From a virus: a stretch of 27,066 nt of DNA. Where the stretch lies: positions 1 to 27,066 of IMG/VR virus record IMGVR_UViG_3300017987_000308; one strand, given 5' to 3'. The position numbers were made by a program, and so were the translations under genes. This document shows, in pieces, positions 4,860 to 12,788 of this stretch (within the stretch, counting starts at the first letter, position 1; each line of letters opens with the position of its first letter). A model generated the notes under the pieces. It saw only the letters and a program-made list of their open reading frames with translations, was not told where the DNA came from and made no database searches.

Positions 4860-5642
4860 ATGCGTTGGAAGCGTAAAGATGATCTCTTCAAGAGTCAGGA
4901 TGCAGAGGAAGAGGTTGAAGAAGAGGAAGTCGTAGAGGATGCCGAGGAAGAAGAGAAGTCGGTTGACTCTATTGACGTTTATGATCTCGATAAGGCCCTG
5001 AGCCGCGTTGATGCTCTGATCAAGGGTGGCGACGAAGAGATGGAAGAGGACGAAGAGGAAGAAGAGGAAGAGGAAGAGGAAGAGGAAGAAGAGTGCGGGA
5101 CCACCAAAAAGATGCGTGGTGCCAAGAAGAGTCTCGATGTTGTGTCGAAGTCGTTCGCTGATGAGAGCATTCAGGAAGGTGTCGATGTATCGAACTTTCT
5201 GGAAGCGATCACCACAGGTATCACTGATAGCCTGTCGGCGTTTGAGAGCGGCCTGAACAAGAGCATCGATGACCAAGAGTCTTTCAACCTTGAAGTCGTG
5301 AGCGCCGTTTCGGAACTCGCGAAGTCGGTGAAGGGCCTCAGTGACATTGTGAAGTCGTACGGGGACGGCTCCGACGATGTTCGCAAGAGTGTGGATAAGG
5401 TTTCGGATGTGGAAGTCATCGAGAAGAGCGCAGACAGCGAGCAGAACGACTCGCAGGGTGCGACTGACATGACTCTGGCCGACCTCTCCAAGGGTCTGGA
5501 TGCGGCATGGGCCGATGGCGAGGGTGACCCCGCCGCTGGTGCTGCAATCCTCGAACTGGAAGCTACCCGGAAGGTTTCTGCCCCGATGGTAGCGTTGGCA
5601 AAGAGTGGTCTGAAGAAGCTTGACGCTTCCAAGACCGAGTAA
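4860..5642 (+). CDS. Acidic putative capsid scaffolding protein
   Basis: 260 residues, very acidic. Residues 15-33 and 59-78 are almost pure Glu/Asp, including an unbroken run of about 15 Glu. The rest is predicted helical with Ser/Asp/Lys-rich segments (KSLDVVSKSF, SAVSELAKSVKGLSDIVKSYG). Position between the prohead protease and the major capsid protein, charge and helical character fit a scaffold that is degraded by the protease at maturation. Homology is not recognisable, so the call rests on position and composition. RBS GGAG at 4848-4851. Leu codons are mostly CTG/CTC, as in the capsid gene, suggesting high expression. Confidence 0.65.
   Translation: MRWKRKDDLFKSQDAEEEVEEEEVVEDAEEEEKSVDSIDVYDLDKALSRVDALIKGGDEEMEEDEEEEEEEEEEEEEECGTTKKMRGAKKSLDVVSKSFADESIQEGVDVSNFLEAITTGITDSLSAFESGLNKSIDDQESFNLEVVSAVSELAKSVKGLSDIVKSYGDGSDDVRKSVDKVSDVEVIEKSADSEQNDSQGATDMTLADLSKGLDAAWADGEGDPAAGAAILELEATRKVSAPMVALAKSGLKKLDASKTE
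5034..5093 (+). repeat. GAA/GAG low-complexity tract (poly-Glu)
   Basis: Near-continuous GAA/GAG codons encode residues 59-78 of the putative scaffold. The mixture of GAA and GAG keeps the DNA from being a perfect microsatellite, but the length is a likely slippage site. Confidence 0.85.
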
Positions 5643-5673
5643 GTCGCAACTCTAATAGAGGAGAAAAACTGCG

Positions 5674-7056
5674 ATGTTGTTTCAAGGTGAACAGAGTTTT
5701 GTTGGTGTGAACGACTATGCCAACATTCAGGGTTTCGGCGTTGCTTCGCCGGAAGAGGTCGCTGACCTGAACAAAGCCCTGAGTGTCGGTTACGCGAACC
5801 CTCCCACCACTGGTGGTGATGTTCTGCGTGTTGAGAGTCTGGAAAAGACTCTGAAGGTCGTCACGTTCGAGATGAAGCATCTCAAGATTTGGCCCAAGGT
5901 CACGAAGGCTCCGGCCTACTCGACCGTGGAAGAGTATAACCGCCTGAATGCCTACGGTAACGTGGACGCTGGTGGTTTCTTTGCTGCTGGTGGTCTTCCT
6001 GAGACTCAGGATACCAACTACAGCCGCGAAACTGCGCTGGTGAAGTACCTCGGTACGACCCGCGAAGTTCAGCACCCGGCGACTCTGATCAAGCCGGCCA
6101 ATGGCGACGTGATCTCGCTGGAAACCAAGAACGGCACGATGTGGCTGCTGAACAAGATGGAACGGTCCATGTTCTACGGCAACGCCACCAACAACGCTCT
6201 TGAGTTCGACGGTCTGGAACAGCTTGTTCCCGCTGCGAACGTTATCGACCTTCAGGGCAACAGCCTGACCGAGGGTGATATTGAGCGTGCTGTGAACGTG
6301 GCTGCTGAGAACTACGGTGTGCCTTCGGACCTGTTCCTTGGTCTGAAGAACATGTCGGATCTGGTTCGTACGTTCTATCCGAAAGAACGCTACAACCTTC
6401 CGGCTCCCAGTGGAAGCACTGTCGGTCTGAACGTGACTTCGTTCATGTCGCAGATCGGCCCGATTCAGTTCAACCCCGATGTCTTCATCACCCCCGGTGG
6501 TGTAAGCTCGCAGATCGGTGCCCCGCCTTCGGCTGCTACCAGCCCGAATGCTCCTGCGGCTCCGACCGTTGGTGCGCTGACTGTCAACGCGGTTACCACT
6601 GGTAGCCTCACGGCTGGCGACTACGCATATCAGGTAACTGCCGTGAACGCGAGTGGTGAATCGGCTCCGACCGTCATCACGGCTAACTCGACTGCTGCTG
6701 CGAACAACACCATCGATGTCCCGATCACGAAGGGTGCTGGTGCAGATCCTCTGTACTACCGCATCTATCGTCGGGATAACGATGATGCCAGTGGTGCGCT
6801 GTTCGTCACGAATGTGAAGTTCTCGGCTTCGCCGCAGACTTGGGTTGATACTGGTGCGACTATCGCGGGTACGCGGACTGCGTTCCTCCTGCCGATGTCT
6901 CCCGATATCTACCAGGTCAAGCAGTTGGCTCCGTTGATGAAGATGCCCCTCGCTGTTGTGAGTGCGTCTTATCGCTGGATGCAGTTGCTTTACGCGGTTC
7001 CGATTGCGTACCAGCCGACCAAGCTCGTCATGTTCAAGAACATTGGCGAACTGTAA
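5674..7056 (+). CDS. Major capsid protein with an Ig/FN3-like domain
   Basis: 460 residues. The N-arm carries ANPPTTGGDVLRVESLEKTL (41-60), followed by TFEMKHLKIWPKVTKAPAYSTVEEYN, the pattern of HK97-fold major capsid proteins of myoviruses. The body includes TALVKYLGTTREV (120-132), GDIERAVNVAAENYG (201-215) and the C-terminal LMKMPLAVVSASYRWMQLLYAVPIAYQP. Residues about 293-403 form an inserted beta-rich domain (TAGDYAYQVTAVNASGESAP, YYRIYRRD) typical of a fibronectin-III or Ig-like fold, which would decorate the capsid surface. RBS GAGGAG about 12 bases upstream of the ATG. Codons are strongly biased (CTG Leu, AAC Asn, ATC Ile), as expected for the most abundant protein. A strong terminator follows. 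Confidence 0.9.
   Translation: MLFQGEQSFVGVNDYANIQGFGVASPEEVADLNKALSVGYANPPTTGGDVLRVESLEKTLKVVTFEMKHLKIWPKVTKAPAYSTVEEYNRLNAYGNVDAGGFFAAGGLPETQDTNYSRETALVKYLGTTREVQHPATLIKPANGDVISLETKNGTMWLLNKMERSMFYGNATNNALEFDGLEQLVPAANVIDLQGNSLTEGDIERAVNVAAENYGVPSDLFLGLKNMSDLVRTFYPKERYNLPAPSGSTVGLNVTSFMSQIGPIQFNPDVFITPGGVSSQIGAPPSAATSPNAPAAPTVGALTVNAVTTGSLTAGDYAYQVTAVNASGESAPTVITANSTAAANNTIDVPITKGAGADPLYYRIYRRDNDDASGALFVTNVKFSASPQTWVDTGATIAGTRTAFLLPMSPDIYQVKQLAPLMKMPLAVVSASYRWMQLLYAVPIAYQPTKLVMFKNIGEL
5773..5844 (+). repeat. N-arm segment shared with the prohead protease
   Basis: Codes for capsid residues 34-57, the counterpart of the protease segment at 4342-4413 (18 of 24 residues identical). In the capsid protein it lies directly before the conserved start of the HK97 fold. 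Confidence 0.8.
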
Positions 7057-7075
7057 AGACTGGTTGTTCGTTCTG

Positions 7076-7113
7076 GGCACATGGCGGGAACCCTCCTGCC
7101 ATGTGCCTTTTTT
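7076..7113 (+). terminator. Strong rho-independent terminator after the major capsid gene
   Basis: A 13-base-pair stem (7076-7088 with 7095-7107, including one G-U) with a six-base loop, followed by six T (7108-7113). It would limit transcription beyond the capsid gene. An apparent ATG at 7101 lies within its 3' arm and is not used as a start. Confidence 0.9.
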
Positions 7114-7127
7114 CTAGGAGTCAGAAT

Positions 7128-7481
7128 ATGTGGATCAAGAACACGAACCGTGCGGATCAAACGGTAAACTCAGCCTACGGAGAGTTGGTGTACGATGAAG
7201 AGGGTGTTGCCGATGTTCCTGACGAACTGGCAAAACAACTTCTCGAGCTCCCTCATTACCAAGTGGTAGCTGGTCCTGTTCTGGCTCCTCCTGTAGCGGA
7301 TGACGAAGGTTTCGATGTCGAAGAAGATGAGCAGGAAGAAGAGCCTGTCGTTATCTGGACACCTAGTGAGCTTCGTGCGATCAGCAAAGATCAAGTGATC
7401 GACGTGGCTAAAGGCATGGGACTGCGTACCTCTGGGACAAAGAAGGATCTGATCAAGCGCATTCTCGACGCTCAGGGTTAG
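7128..7481 (+). CDS. SAP-domain small head/neck protein
   Basis: 117 residues from ATG 7128, which has TAGGAG 7 bases upstream; the longer frame from 7101 would begin inside a terminator stem. The N-terminal 50 residues (MWIKNTNRADQTVNSAYGEL) are beta-rich and resemble small proteins coded just after phage capsid genes. A central acidic linker (DVEEDEQEEE) leads to a C-terminal SAP/HeH-like helix-extended-helix motif (TPSELRAISKDQVIDVAKGM, then TKKDLIKRILD, residues 82-115), a module that commonly binds nucleic acid. It probably occupies the head-tail interface or the capsid interior near DNA; the role is inferred from position. Confidence 0.7.
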   Translation: MWIKNTNRADQTVNSAYGELVYDEEGVADVPDELAKQLLELPHYQVVAGPVLAPPVADDEGFDVEEDEQEEEPVVIWTPSELRAISKDQVIDVAKGMGLRTSGTKKDLIKRILDAQG

Positions 7482-7507
7482 TCTGATATACCGGAGAGGA
7501 CGCACAT

Positions 7508-8299
7508 ATGTCACAGGTTATCGAAGACACCAACGTAGGGCTTCAAGAGTTCGTAAGCGTTTCTGGCGCAGCACTCAGTGCCCGTGAACTCAAAGAGGAA
7601 TACCTCTCCGGTGTCCCCCTTGTCACCAAAGACGGTGAACCCATCACAGACACCGTTCTCAACAGCCATATCAGGAAGTCGATCTCTTGGCTTGAAAGAC
7701 AGGTAGAGATCAGCATTCATCCCCGCGTTATCGAGGATGAGAGGCACGACTACTACATCGATGACTACCGTAACTTTGCGTACATCAACCTGAATCACTT
7801 TCCGGTGATCAAAGTTACTCGATGGCTTGCTGCATACCCCGGTAACAACATGATCTATGACTTCATTCTCGAGTGGGTCCATGTTCATGGTCGCTCTGGG
7901 CAGATCCAGTTGGTGCCTACTCAAGGAACACTCTCTCAAGTGATCATGACTGCGGGTGGGAATTTCTTGCCGCTCCTTTACGCGGCCACTCATATCCCTG
8001 ACTTTTTCCACATCGACTACGTCTGTGGTTTCAAGAAGGGAGAAGTACCTGATGATGTAATGGATGCTGTTGCCAAGCGTGCCGCTATCCAGATCCTTCG
8101 TTTGGTAGGGGAACAGATCGGCGGTCTGGGCATCGCAAACATGTCTGTTTCCATCGATGGTCTTAGCCAGAGTACCGGAACCACCAAGGAAGGTGGGAAC
8201 GTTTTTGGTGGTCGCATTCGTGACTACAAAGAGGAATTGGATCAAGAAGTAAAGGCCCTTCGTAACTACTACAAGGGCCTGAAGATGGTTGTAGTCTAG
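7508..8299 (+). CDS. Head-tail connector/adaptor protein
   Basis: 263 residues. LNSHIRKSISWLERQVEISI, then a YYIDDYRNFAYINL segment, a beta-rich middle and VMDAVAKRAAIQILRLVGEQIG form the helix-strand layout of phage head-tail adaptors (HK97 gp6 / SPP1 gp15-like), which dock on the portal from outside. It is longer than the minimal adaptors (about 110 residues) but similar to those of larger myoviruses. The C-terminal helix (YKEELDQEVKALRNYYKGLK) probably contacts the portal. RBS GGAGAGG lies 8 bases before the ATG. The next gene starts within 7 bases of its stop. Confidence 0.72.
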   Translation: MSQVIEDTNVGLQEFVSVSGAALSARELKEEYLSGVPLVTKDGEPITDTVLNSHIRKSISWLERQVEISIHPRVIEDERHDYYIDDYRNFAYINLNHFPVIKVTRWLAAYPGNNMIYDFILEWVHVHGRSGQIQLVPTQGTLSQVIMTAGGNFLPLLYAATHIPDFFHIDYVCGFKKGEVPDDVMDAVAKRAAIQILRLVGEQIGGLGIANMSVSIDGLSQSTGTTKEGGNVFGGRIRDYKEELDQEVKALRNYYKGLKMVVV

Positions 8300-8305
8300 G
8301 AGAAC

Positions 8306-8686
8306 ATGATGGTTCGCGAAAACAGGTACGGGGAAGCTAAGAAACTTTTTGTCAGTGATATCGCTTCTCTCGCAACTACAGCAACGAGCAAGCGCAGTCA
8401 GGTGATCAACGTTCCTACTGGAATGGATACCTTAGGTGTTGCTCTAAAAGCCACCGTTGGTGTCGGTGAGGTCGGAAAGTCTCTTATCTGCCGAGTGTAT
8501 ACTAGAGGAAAGAATGGAAACTGGTCTACGCGGTTTCGCGAAGTGATCTTGCCTTTGGAGAACACTGGGGACATCGTTACCGCGGTTATTCCAGTCTATG
8601 TCCTTGGCGCGTCTCAGATCCAGTGCACTTTCTATAACCAAGGCGTAAACGCGGTTACTGCCATCAACGGGTGGGTAGAGATCTAA
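8306..8686 (+). CDS. Beta-rich phage structural protein, unknown
   Basis: 126 residues with start ATG 8306 (or the next codon, 8309), preceded by TAGGAGA. After a short helix the protein is predicted almost entirely beta (SQVINVPTGMDTLGVALKAT, LICRVYTRG, ITAINGWVEI at the end), with no charged coil or membrane segment. It may be a decoration, neck or appendage-base protein, as it opens the block of sugar-binding-like proteins. Family not recognised. Confidence 0.6.
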   Translation: MMVRENRYGEAKKLFVSDIASLATTATSKRSQVINVPTGMDTLGVALKATVGVGEVGKSLICRVYTRGKNGNWSTRFREVILPLENTGDIVTAVIPVYVLGASQIQCTFYNQGVNAVTAINGWVEI

Positions 8687-8687
8687 G

Positions 8688-9458
8688 ATGGCCCTAACCG
8701 CAGAACGGCTTCCCATGTACGCGAGATACGGGATGGTCGAGGACTGGCCTGTAGGGAAAGAAGTCCCTCCTAATCCTGTACAGAGGAGTTTGAAGTCGGA
8801 CATCCCCATGTTCGTAAGGGATCGATCTTTTTTAGGTGGGTATAGGGATCGAGTTCTGGTTGGAACAAAACCCCCTTTGTTGACAGGGTCGTTTCAAGAT
8901 GGTCCATGTTTTCGGAGCAACGGTGCTGTTGCTGGAAGTATCTATGAGAGAAACTACGCACCTTGGGCACCACCGGGAGACTTCACGGTCACGATAGGGT
9001 ATGCTCCGTTCAATAGTGCCCTATCGACTGTTGCTGGGTTTGGTACATATGGTCCGGGGACTACTGGATGGCAGGTTCTAAACAACGTCACTCAAGATGC
9101 TGCGGCGATCTGGTCAACTGATGGTACGAATGTTGGTCTTGTGGTCGGAACCCCCTTCGGGACGATCACCAACCATCTTTCCGTCGTGTCTTTCGGTTTA
9201 GATACTGCGGGTGGTTACGGGTTTATTTCTGAGAATGGTCGTCTTGCGAACTATGCTGCTGGACCGGCTGGGCCTGTGTATAAGATGAATGGTTTTTGTG
9301 GTATCGGTAGCGATGGCGCGCTTACGAGCTTTTCCGCTGTAGCTATTACATATTTCTGTATCCACCATCGTTTGCTTACGCTCCAAGAGACACGGACACT
9401 ACATAACTTTATCGCTCAGTGGGGTTGGGGTGGAGGGGAACAGTATGTCCTTCCTTAG
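8688..9458 (+). CDS. LamG/concanavalin-like domain protein
   Basis: 256 residues. FTVTIGYAPFNS, LVVGTPFGTITNHLSVVSFG, then KMNGFCGIGSDG and ITYFCIHHRLLTLQETRTLHNF follow the pattern of phage LamG/ConA-like jelly-roll proteins, whose last strand and helix read 'hhRaLs..E...l'. Such domains bind glycans or decorate capsids and appendages. The N-terminal 50 residues (YARYGMVEDWPVGKEV) probably attach it to the particle. It starts 2 bases after the previous stop. Exact ligand and location on the virion are unknown. Confidence 0.6.
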   Translation: MALTAERLPMYARYGMVEDWPVGKEVPPNPVQRSLKSDIPMFVRDRSFLGGYRDRVLVGTKPPLLTGSFQDGPCFRSNGAVAGSIYERNYAPWAPPGDFTVTIGYAPFNSALSTVAGFGTYGPGTTGWQVLNNVTQDAAAIWSTDGTNVGLVVGTPFGTITNHLSVVSFGLDTAGGYGFISENGRLANYAAGPAGPVYKMNGFCGIGSDGALTSFSAVAITYFCIHHRLLTLQETRTLHNFIAQWGWGGGEQYVLP

Positions 9459-9681
9459 AGTGTACAGAGAGAATGACGTTTGGGTTCACGAGCCTTTTGA
9501 TCCTCATACTCGTGCACTGACCGAAAACTCCGAAGATGCGAACGACGGGATCGTGTTTCTCGATGATGGTTTGTGGGAAGAAGCTGTAATCTGTTGTTAT
9601 CCACTTGTTCAAGAGCTGACCCCACAAGAAGCATACGACCTTGTACACGAGTGGTATCCACCTTTGGAGTTGCCGACGTGA
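9445..9681 (+). CDS. Small acidic protein, unknown
   Basis: 78 residues, starting at ATG 9445 (GGAGGGG six bases upstream) inside the end of the previous gene. Aromatic and acidic (VYRENDVWVHEPFDP, LTPQEAYDLVHEWYPP). No domain recognised. It overlaps the next gene by 4 bases (GTGA), so it belongs to the same translation-coupled block. Confidence 0.6.
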   Translation: MSFLRVYRENDVWVHEPFDPHTRALTENSEDANDGIVFLDDGLWEEAVICCYPLVQELTPQEAYDLVHEWYPPLELPT

Positions 9682-9938
9682 CTGAACAGGTACCTGTTGT
9701 AGTCTACAAGACCAAAGATATCTACCTCGCTACCTTTCTCAGGGTTGCGGGGTTCGATATTTGTGATATCGAGTACCTGAACAGAAAAGCAACGTTTTGT
9801 TTCGCATGTGACAGTCTCAACGATATAAAGCCAAAGGTGCGTGAGTTTTACAACGAGAAGGCAGAAGTGAACGTGCGAAAGTTTGTCGTCGCTCTGAAAG
9901 CGATGAAGTCTCTTGTCTATGAATATAGGGGTTCCTGA
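9678..9938 (+). CDS. Small DUF5659-like phage protein
   Basis: 86 residues from GTG 9678, overlapping the previous stop by 4 bases, with TGGAG about 9 bases upstream; the longer frame from 9573 overlaps the preceding gene and is not supported. VYKTKDIYLATFLRVAGFDI, then RKATFCFACD, then VREFYNEKAEVNVRKFVVAL resembles a small domain (DUF5659 as I recall it) found in phages: a strand-helix start, a beta-hairpin and two helices. Function unknown; often seen as a single small gene in phage genomes. Confidence 0.6.
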   Translation: MTEQVPVVVYKTKDIYLATFLRVAGFDICDIEYLNRKATFCFACDSLNDIKPKVREFYNEKAEVNVRKFVVALKAMKSLVYEYRGS

Positions 9939-10771
9939 TGTTGAACTTCAAGACGGCAGACGGACTACAGTCTCGTCTGGTCAACGGAAGTTTCGAGGCG
10001 TGGCGTGGATCTTCTCCACATACTGATCCTGCCGCAAACTACGTGATCGCTCCTGCATGGAAAGCGGGAGCTACGAAAGTAGGTACTGGGGTGACGTACA
10101 CTTGGGATACGGGTAATCCATTCCTTGGTGGACACGCACTTGAGATCTATGACAACGATCTCTCTGTGGCCCACTTTGCGTACACGGAGTTCTTCTTTAG
10201 TCCCGGACAGTATAACAACAGGGTCTTGACGGTGTCCGCTCGCGTAAGGCAAGCGGCATCGAACCCTGCTACCACTGGAACACTCTGGTTGACCGATGGA
10301 ACGAATACGGTCTCGAAAGATGTAACTCTGACTGCAAACTACCAAGAAGTCGTTCTTCGTCTTCTTGTCACTGATGTGAGTTTGCAGCTTCGTTGGTATC
10401 CTTCGAGTTCTACTGCCGGGTTTACTGGTGCCGCCTTGATCGATCAAGTCTGTGCTGTTATTGGTAGTTATGACTCGCTTCCGGCAGATCTGGCAAACAC
10501 TCCTCAAGAGCCTGTAGAAGCGTCTTATCAGTCGATGGATAATTCCAAGTTTACTTTCGATGCAAGTACTCTGGGTCCGTACAGTTTTTACGTTCCGTTC
10601 TCTCAAGCGATGAGAGCAACTCCGAGTGTTGCCGTCCTTAGTACTACTGGATCGTCGAACGTCGCTTCTGTAACAACCGCAGATGCGGGGCTAAACGGGT
10701 TCAACGTCGTCATTACACCTAGTGCCGTTGGGTTTGTCCAAGCGGTTGTTGACTGGGAGGCTTACGTATGA
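9938..10771 (+). CDS. Carbohydrate-binding-module-like appendage protein A
   Basis: 277 residues. The opening LVNGSFEAW (14-22), followed by a jelly-roll-like set of strands (GGHALEIYDND, VLTVSARVRQA, LRWYPSSSTAGFTGAALIDQ), is the layout of galactose-binding/CBM4-9-like domains, in which 'NGSFE' marks the first strand. The last 80 residues form a second beta domain (YSFYVPFSQAM...VDWEAYV). It starts on the previous stop (TGATG) and overlaps the next gene by 4 bases. The next protein begins with the same motif and is probably a paralogue. Likely a particle surface protein contacting glycans; the ligand is unknown. Confidence 0.58.
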   Translation: MLNFKTADGLQSRLVNGSFEAWRGSSPHTDPAANYVIAPAWKAGATKVGTGVTYTWDTGNPFLGGHALEIYDNDLSVAHFAYTEFFFSPGQYNNRVLTVSARVRQAASNPATTGTLWLTDGTNTVSKDVTLTANYQEVVLRLLVTDVSLQLRWYPSSSTAGFTGAALIDQVCAVIGSYDSLPADLANTPQEPVEASYQSMDNSKFTFDASTLGPYSFYVPFSQAMRATPSVAVLSTTGSSNVASVTTADAGLNGFNVVITPSAVGFVQAVVDWEAYV

Positions 10772-11772
10772 TCAACCTTGCAAGAAACGGTAGCTTTGAG
10801 CGGTGGAGTGCGGGAGCAGGACCGTTCAACACTCCCGCTAACGGAACGGAAACCGCAGATGGGTGGTTCACGTACAACTGTGCTGCTGGTCCCGGAGCTA
10901 ATGTATTTAGGTCAGGGTCCGTCTCTACGTCAGGACCGTACAGTCTTGGTATAACCAGTCTTGGAGCAACATCGTTCCCTTATGTTTACCAAAACATGGA
11001 AGTTCCTGCCGTGTTTCAAGGTCAGGTTGTAACGCTTCATGCAGATGTGTTTGACCCCTCCTCGGGTGCGGGTTTGGATGGTGCCTCGATCTCGATTGCT
11101 GATGGTGTCTCGATTGCTGCTGGCGACACTGCGACCTTTACCTACGGTAACGCATGGCATCATTTGAAAGTTAGTTTTGTAGTGGGGTCTTCTCCTGCTT
11201 ACGTACAGCTTCAGTTGGTCGCTGGTCTAACAACAGGTCAGACAGGTGATGTGTACTTTGACAGCGTATATTTTACTGTTGGTGATACCGTAGGTGCCCC
11301 TGTCCCTTGGAGTGCCGAATCAGATGAGCTTATAGGACAGACTACTGAGGCCGCTCAAAGTGCTGTTATGGGTGTTGTACAAGGAGGAGTATCTACAGGA
11401 CATTCAGGGGCTGTGATCCCCTCCGCAACCTTGACCACAGGGGCTCTGGGATTCACCCCACAGAGTTTCTCTTCAGCCCTGTACGTAGACTATGATTACT
11501 CTGGTACAGATTACCACGTACTAGCTGTAGGACATGCTACAGGCACAGCCCAACAAGGCTGTTCAGGGTTTGGGTATGCGGAGGGCGGGTCAGATTTTGT
11601 AGTGAACAACCTTGGGTCTACTACCCAAATAGCCTCGTTATCTCCGAACGCTCTTAGGCTATACTACACTGTGACGACATTCGGCAGTACCATTGTACTG
11701 AGTGTAGGAGGTACTTTGGCAAGCCTCGCAGTCATGAAGGAGCTTCGCTGGTCTTGGTTGGCTAGGAGATAA
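10768..11772 (+). CDS. Carbohydrate-binding-module-like appendage protein B
   Basis: 334 residues. ARNGSFERWSAG (5-16) and the strands up to about residue 175 (TLHADVFDPSSGAG, YVQLQLVAGLTTGQTGDVYF, FDSVYFTVGD) repeat the CBM4/9-like layout of the preceding protein. The C-terminal 150 residues are Gly/Ser/Thr-rich beta structure, a possible separate domain. Codons in that C-terminal part shift to A-ending forms (ACA, GGA, TCA, GTA), unlike the first half, hinting that the domain was acquired separately. Overlaps the previous gene by ATGA. Confidence 0.55.
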   Translation: MINLARNGSFERWSAGAGPFNTPANGTETADGWFTYNCAAGPGANVFRSGSVSTSGPYSLGITSLGATSFPYVYQNMEVPAVFQGQVVTLHADVFDPSSGAGLDGASISIADGVSIAAGDTATFTYGNAWHHLKVSFVVGSSPAYVQLQLVAGLTTGQTGDVYFDSVYFTVGDTVGAPVPWSAESDELIGQTTEAAQSAVMGVVQGGVSTGHSGAVIPSATLTTGALGFTPQSFSSALYVDYDYSGTDYHVLAVGHATGTAQQGCSGFGYAEGGSDFVVNNLGSTTQIASLSPNALRLYYTVTTFGSTIVLSVGGTLASLAVMKELRWSWLARR

Positions 11773-11775
11773 ATT

Positions 11776-12321
11776 ATGATAGTCTTTACACAAGATTCTA
11801 CAGATATTATTTTGGCGGTCTGTCAGTACACTCCTGAGAGTGAAGATTCTGATAGCTTTGTAAGTAGTCAGATAACCTCCGTTTTGCCTAGCTACTCACC
11901 CTCGTCTATAAATTGGTATAGGGTGGGTGTCGGGGCGTTTAGTCCCGGTGGAAACTATGACGGAGAGACTTATGTCCCTCCTGAAGAGTTGAAGACCTAT
12001 CTCGATCTGACTACGGATGCAGAAGATACTGCTCAACCGTATGATGGTATTCCTGACATCGAAGCAAACGGGACTTCTGAGGCAACCTTTACGATCAAGA
12101 AAAAGGATCACGAAGGTACGGTCATCGAGACAGGAACAGAAGACATCATCGTAGAAACCTCCTATCCGGTAAGGCTGTCTGCGGTAAGTGTGACTCTGTC
12201 CGATGGGACAGGGTCTTTCACTATCACTTCTCAGGATGGGATCAAAGGCGTTGTTGGAGTAACGATTTCTGATGCGGCAGGAAACTTGGAACCGGCGTCT
12301 ATCGAGTTGCAGTTTGCTTGA
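11776..12321 (+). CDS. Ig-like beta-sandwich structural protein
   Basis: 181 residues. The N-terminal half is mixed (FTQDSTDIILAVCQYTPESE). Residues 95-181 read as an Ig-like sandwich (ATFTIKKKDHEGTVIETGTE, YPVRLSAVSVTLSDGTGSFT, VVGVTISDAAGNLEPASIEL). It starts 3 bases after protein B and likely belongs to the same appendage. No catalytic motif is visible. Exact family not recognised. Confidence 0.55.
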   Translation: MIVFTQDSTDIILAVCQYTPESEDSDSFVSSQITSVLPSYSPSSINWYRVGVGAFSPGGNYDGETYVPPEELKTYLDLTTDAEDTAQPYDGIPDIEANGTSEATFTIKKKDHEGTVIETGTEDIIVETSYPVRLSAVSVTLSDGTGSFTITSQDGIKGVVGVTISDAAGNLEPASIELQFA

Positions 12322-12362
12322 TCGGTGTCTTGGTAGGGTAACGATAGCTCGGAGAGGGAACG

Positions 12363-12788
12363 ATGGTGCTTACAGATTCGGACAGGCAAGAGATCAGAGA
12401 CGGCATGGTGGGGCCTGTGTCGGATCGTATGTCTCGCGTTGAAAAACAGGTGGACACAATGGCTGCTGACATGAAGCAGATCGGGGAAAACCAAGCTACG
12501 ATAAACGCTAACATGCAGACTTTCCTACGGGGGTTGGAGAAGGAAAGCGAGGAGAGGAAGCGTAGTGAGGATCAGTGTGAGAAGGCTCATGCCGAACTGT
12601 TTTCTCAGACCCGAAAAGCGGTAGATAAAATAAGTGCTGTAGAGTTGTCTTCTAAAGTTGGGGACGCAAGTGCGAAGGGACTAGCCGTGGGTGCCGTAAA
12701 GGCTGTAGCGATGATAGGAACGGTACTGGGTATCGTTGTAGCCGCTTTGGGTATCGCCCATAAGATGGGCTGGTTGGGGATGCCCTAA
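12363..12788 (+). CDS. Coiled-coil protein with a C-terminal membrane segment (holin-like?)
   Basis: 141 residues. Residues 1-75 form a long amphipathic coiled coil (SDRMSRVEKQVDTMAADMKQ, ANMQTFLRGLEKESEERKRS). A hydrophobic stretch near residues 107-131 (GAVKAVAMIGTVLGIVVAAL) is a single membrane helix close to the C-terminus. This is the topology of XhlA-like holin partners and of some phage anchoring proteins. RBS GGAGAGG six bases upstream. It precedes the fibre gene with a one-base overlap, and no endolysin is next to it in this window, so a lysis role is uncertain. Confidence 0.58.
   Translation: MVLTDSDRQEIRDGMVGPVSDRMSRVEKQVDTMAADMKQIGENQATINANMQTFLRGLEKESEERKRSEDQCEKAHAELFSQTRKAVDKISAVELSSKVGDASAKGLAVGAVKAVAMIGTVLGIVVAALGIAHKMGWLGMP

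Noticed and set aside
5563-7080. 505-codon open frame on the minus strand opposite the major capsid gene
   Set aside because: It is in exact codon register with the capsid gene, and its openness follows from that gene's avoidance of TTA, CTA and TCA. The translation is Arg/His/Ser/Thr-rich with no motif, and there is no minus-strand RBS. The sense strand is plainly the real gene.
7101-7127. Upstream ATG extension of the SAP-domain protein
   Set aside because: It lies inside the 3' arm and T-tract of the capsid terminator; the ATG at 7128 has TAGGAG at proper spacing.
11430-11460. TTGACC and other TTGAC-like sequences within genes (also near 10226, 17112, 21365)
   Set aside because: No acceptable -10 at 16-18 bases and all inside well-supported genes; treated as chance.
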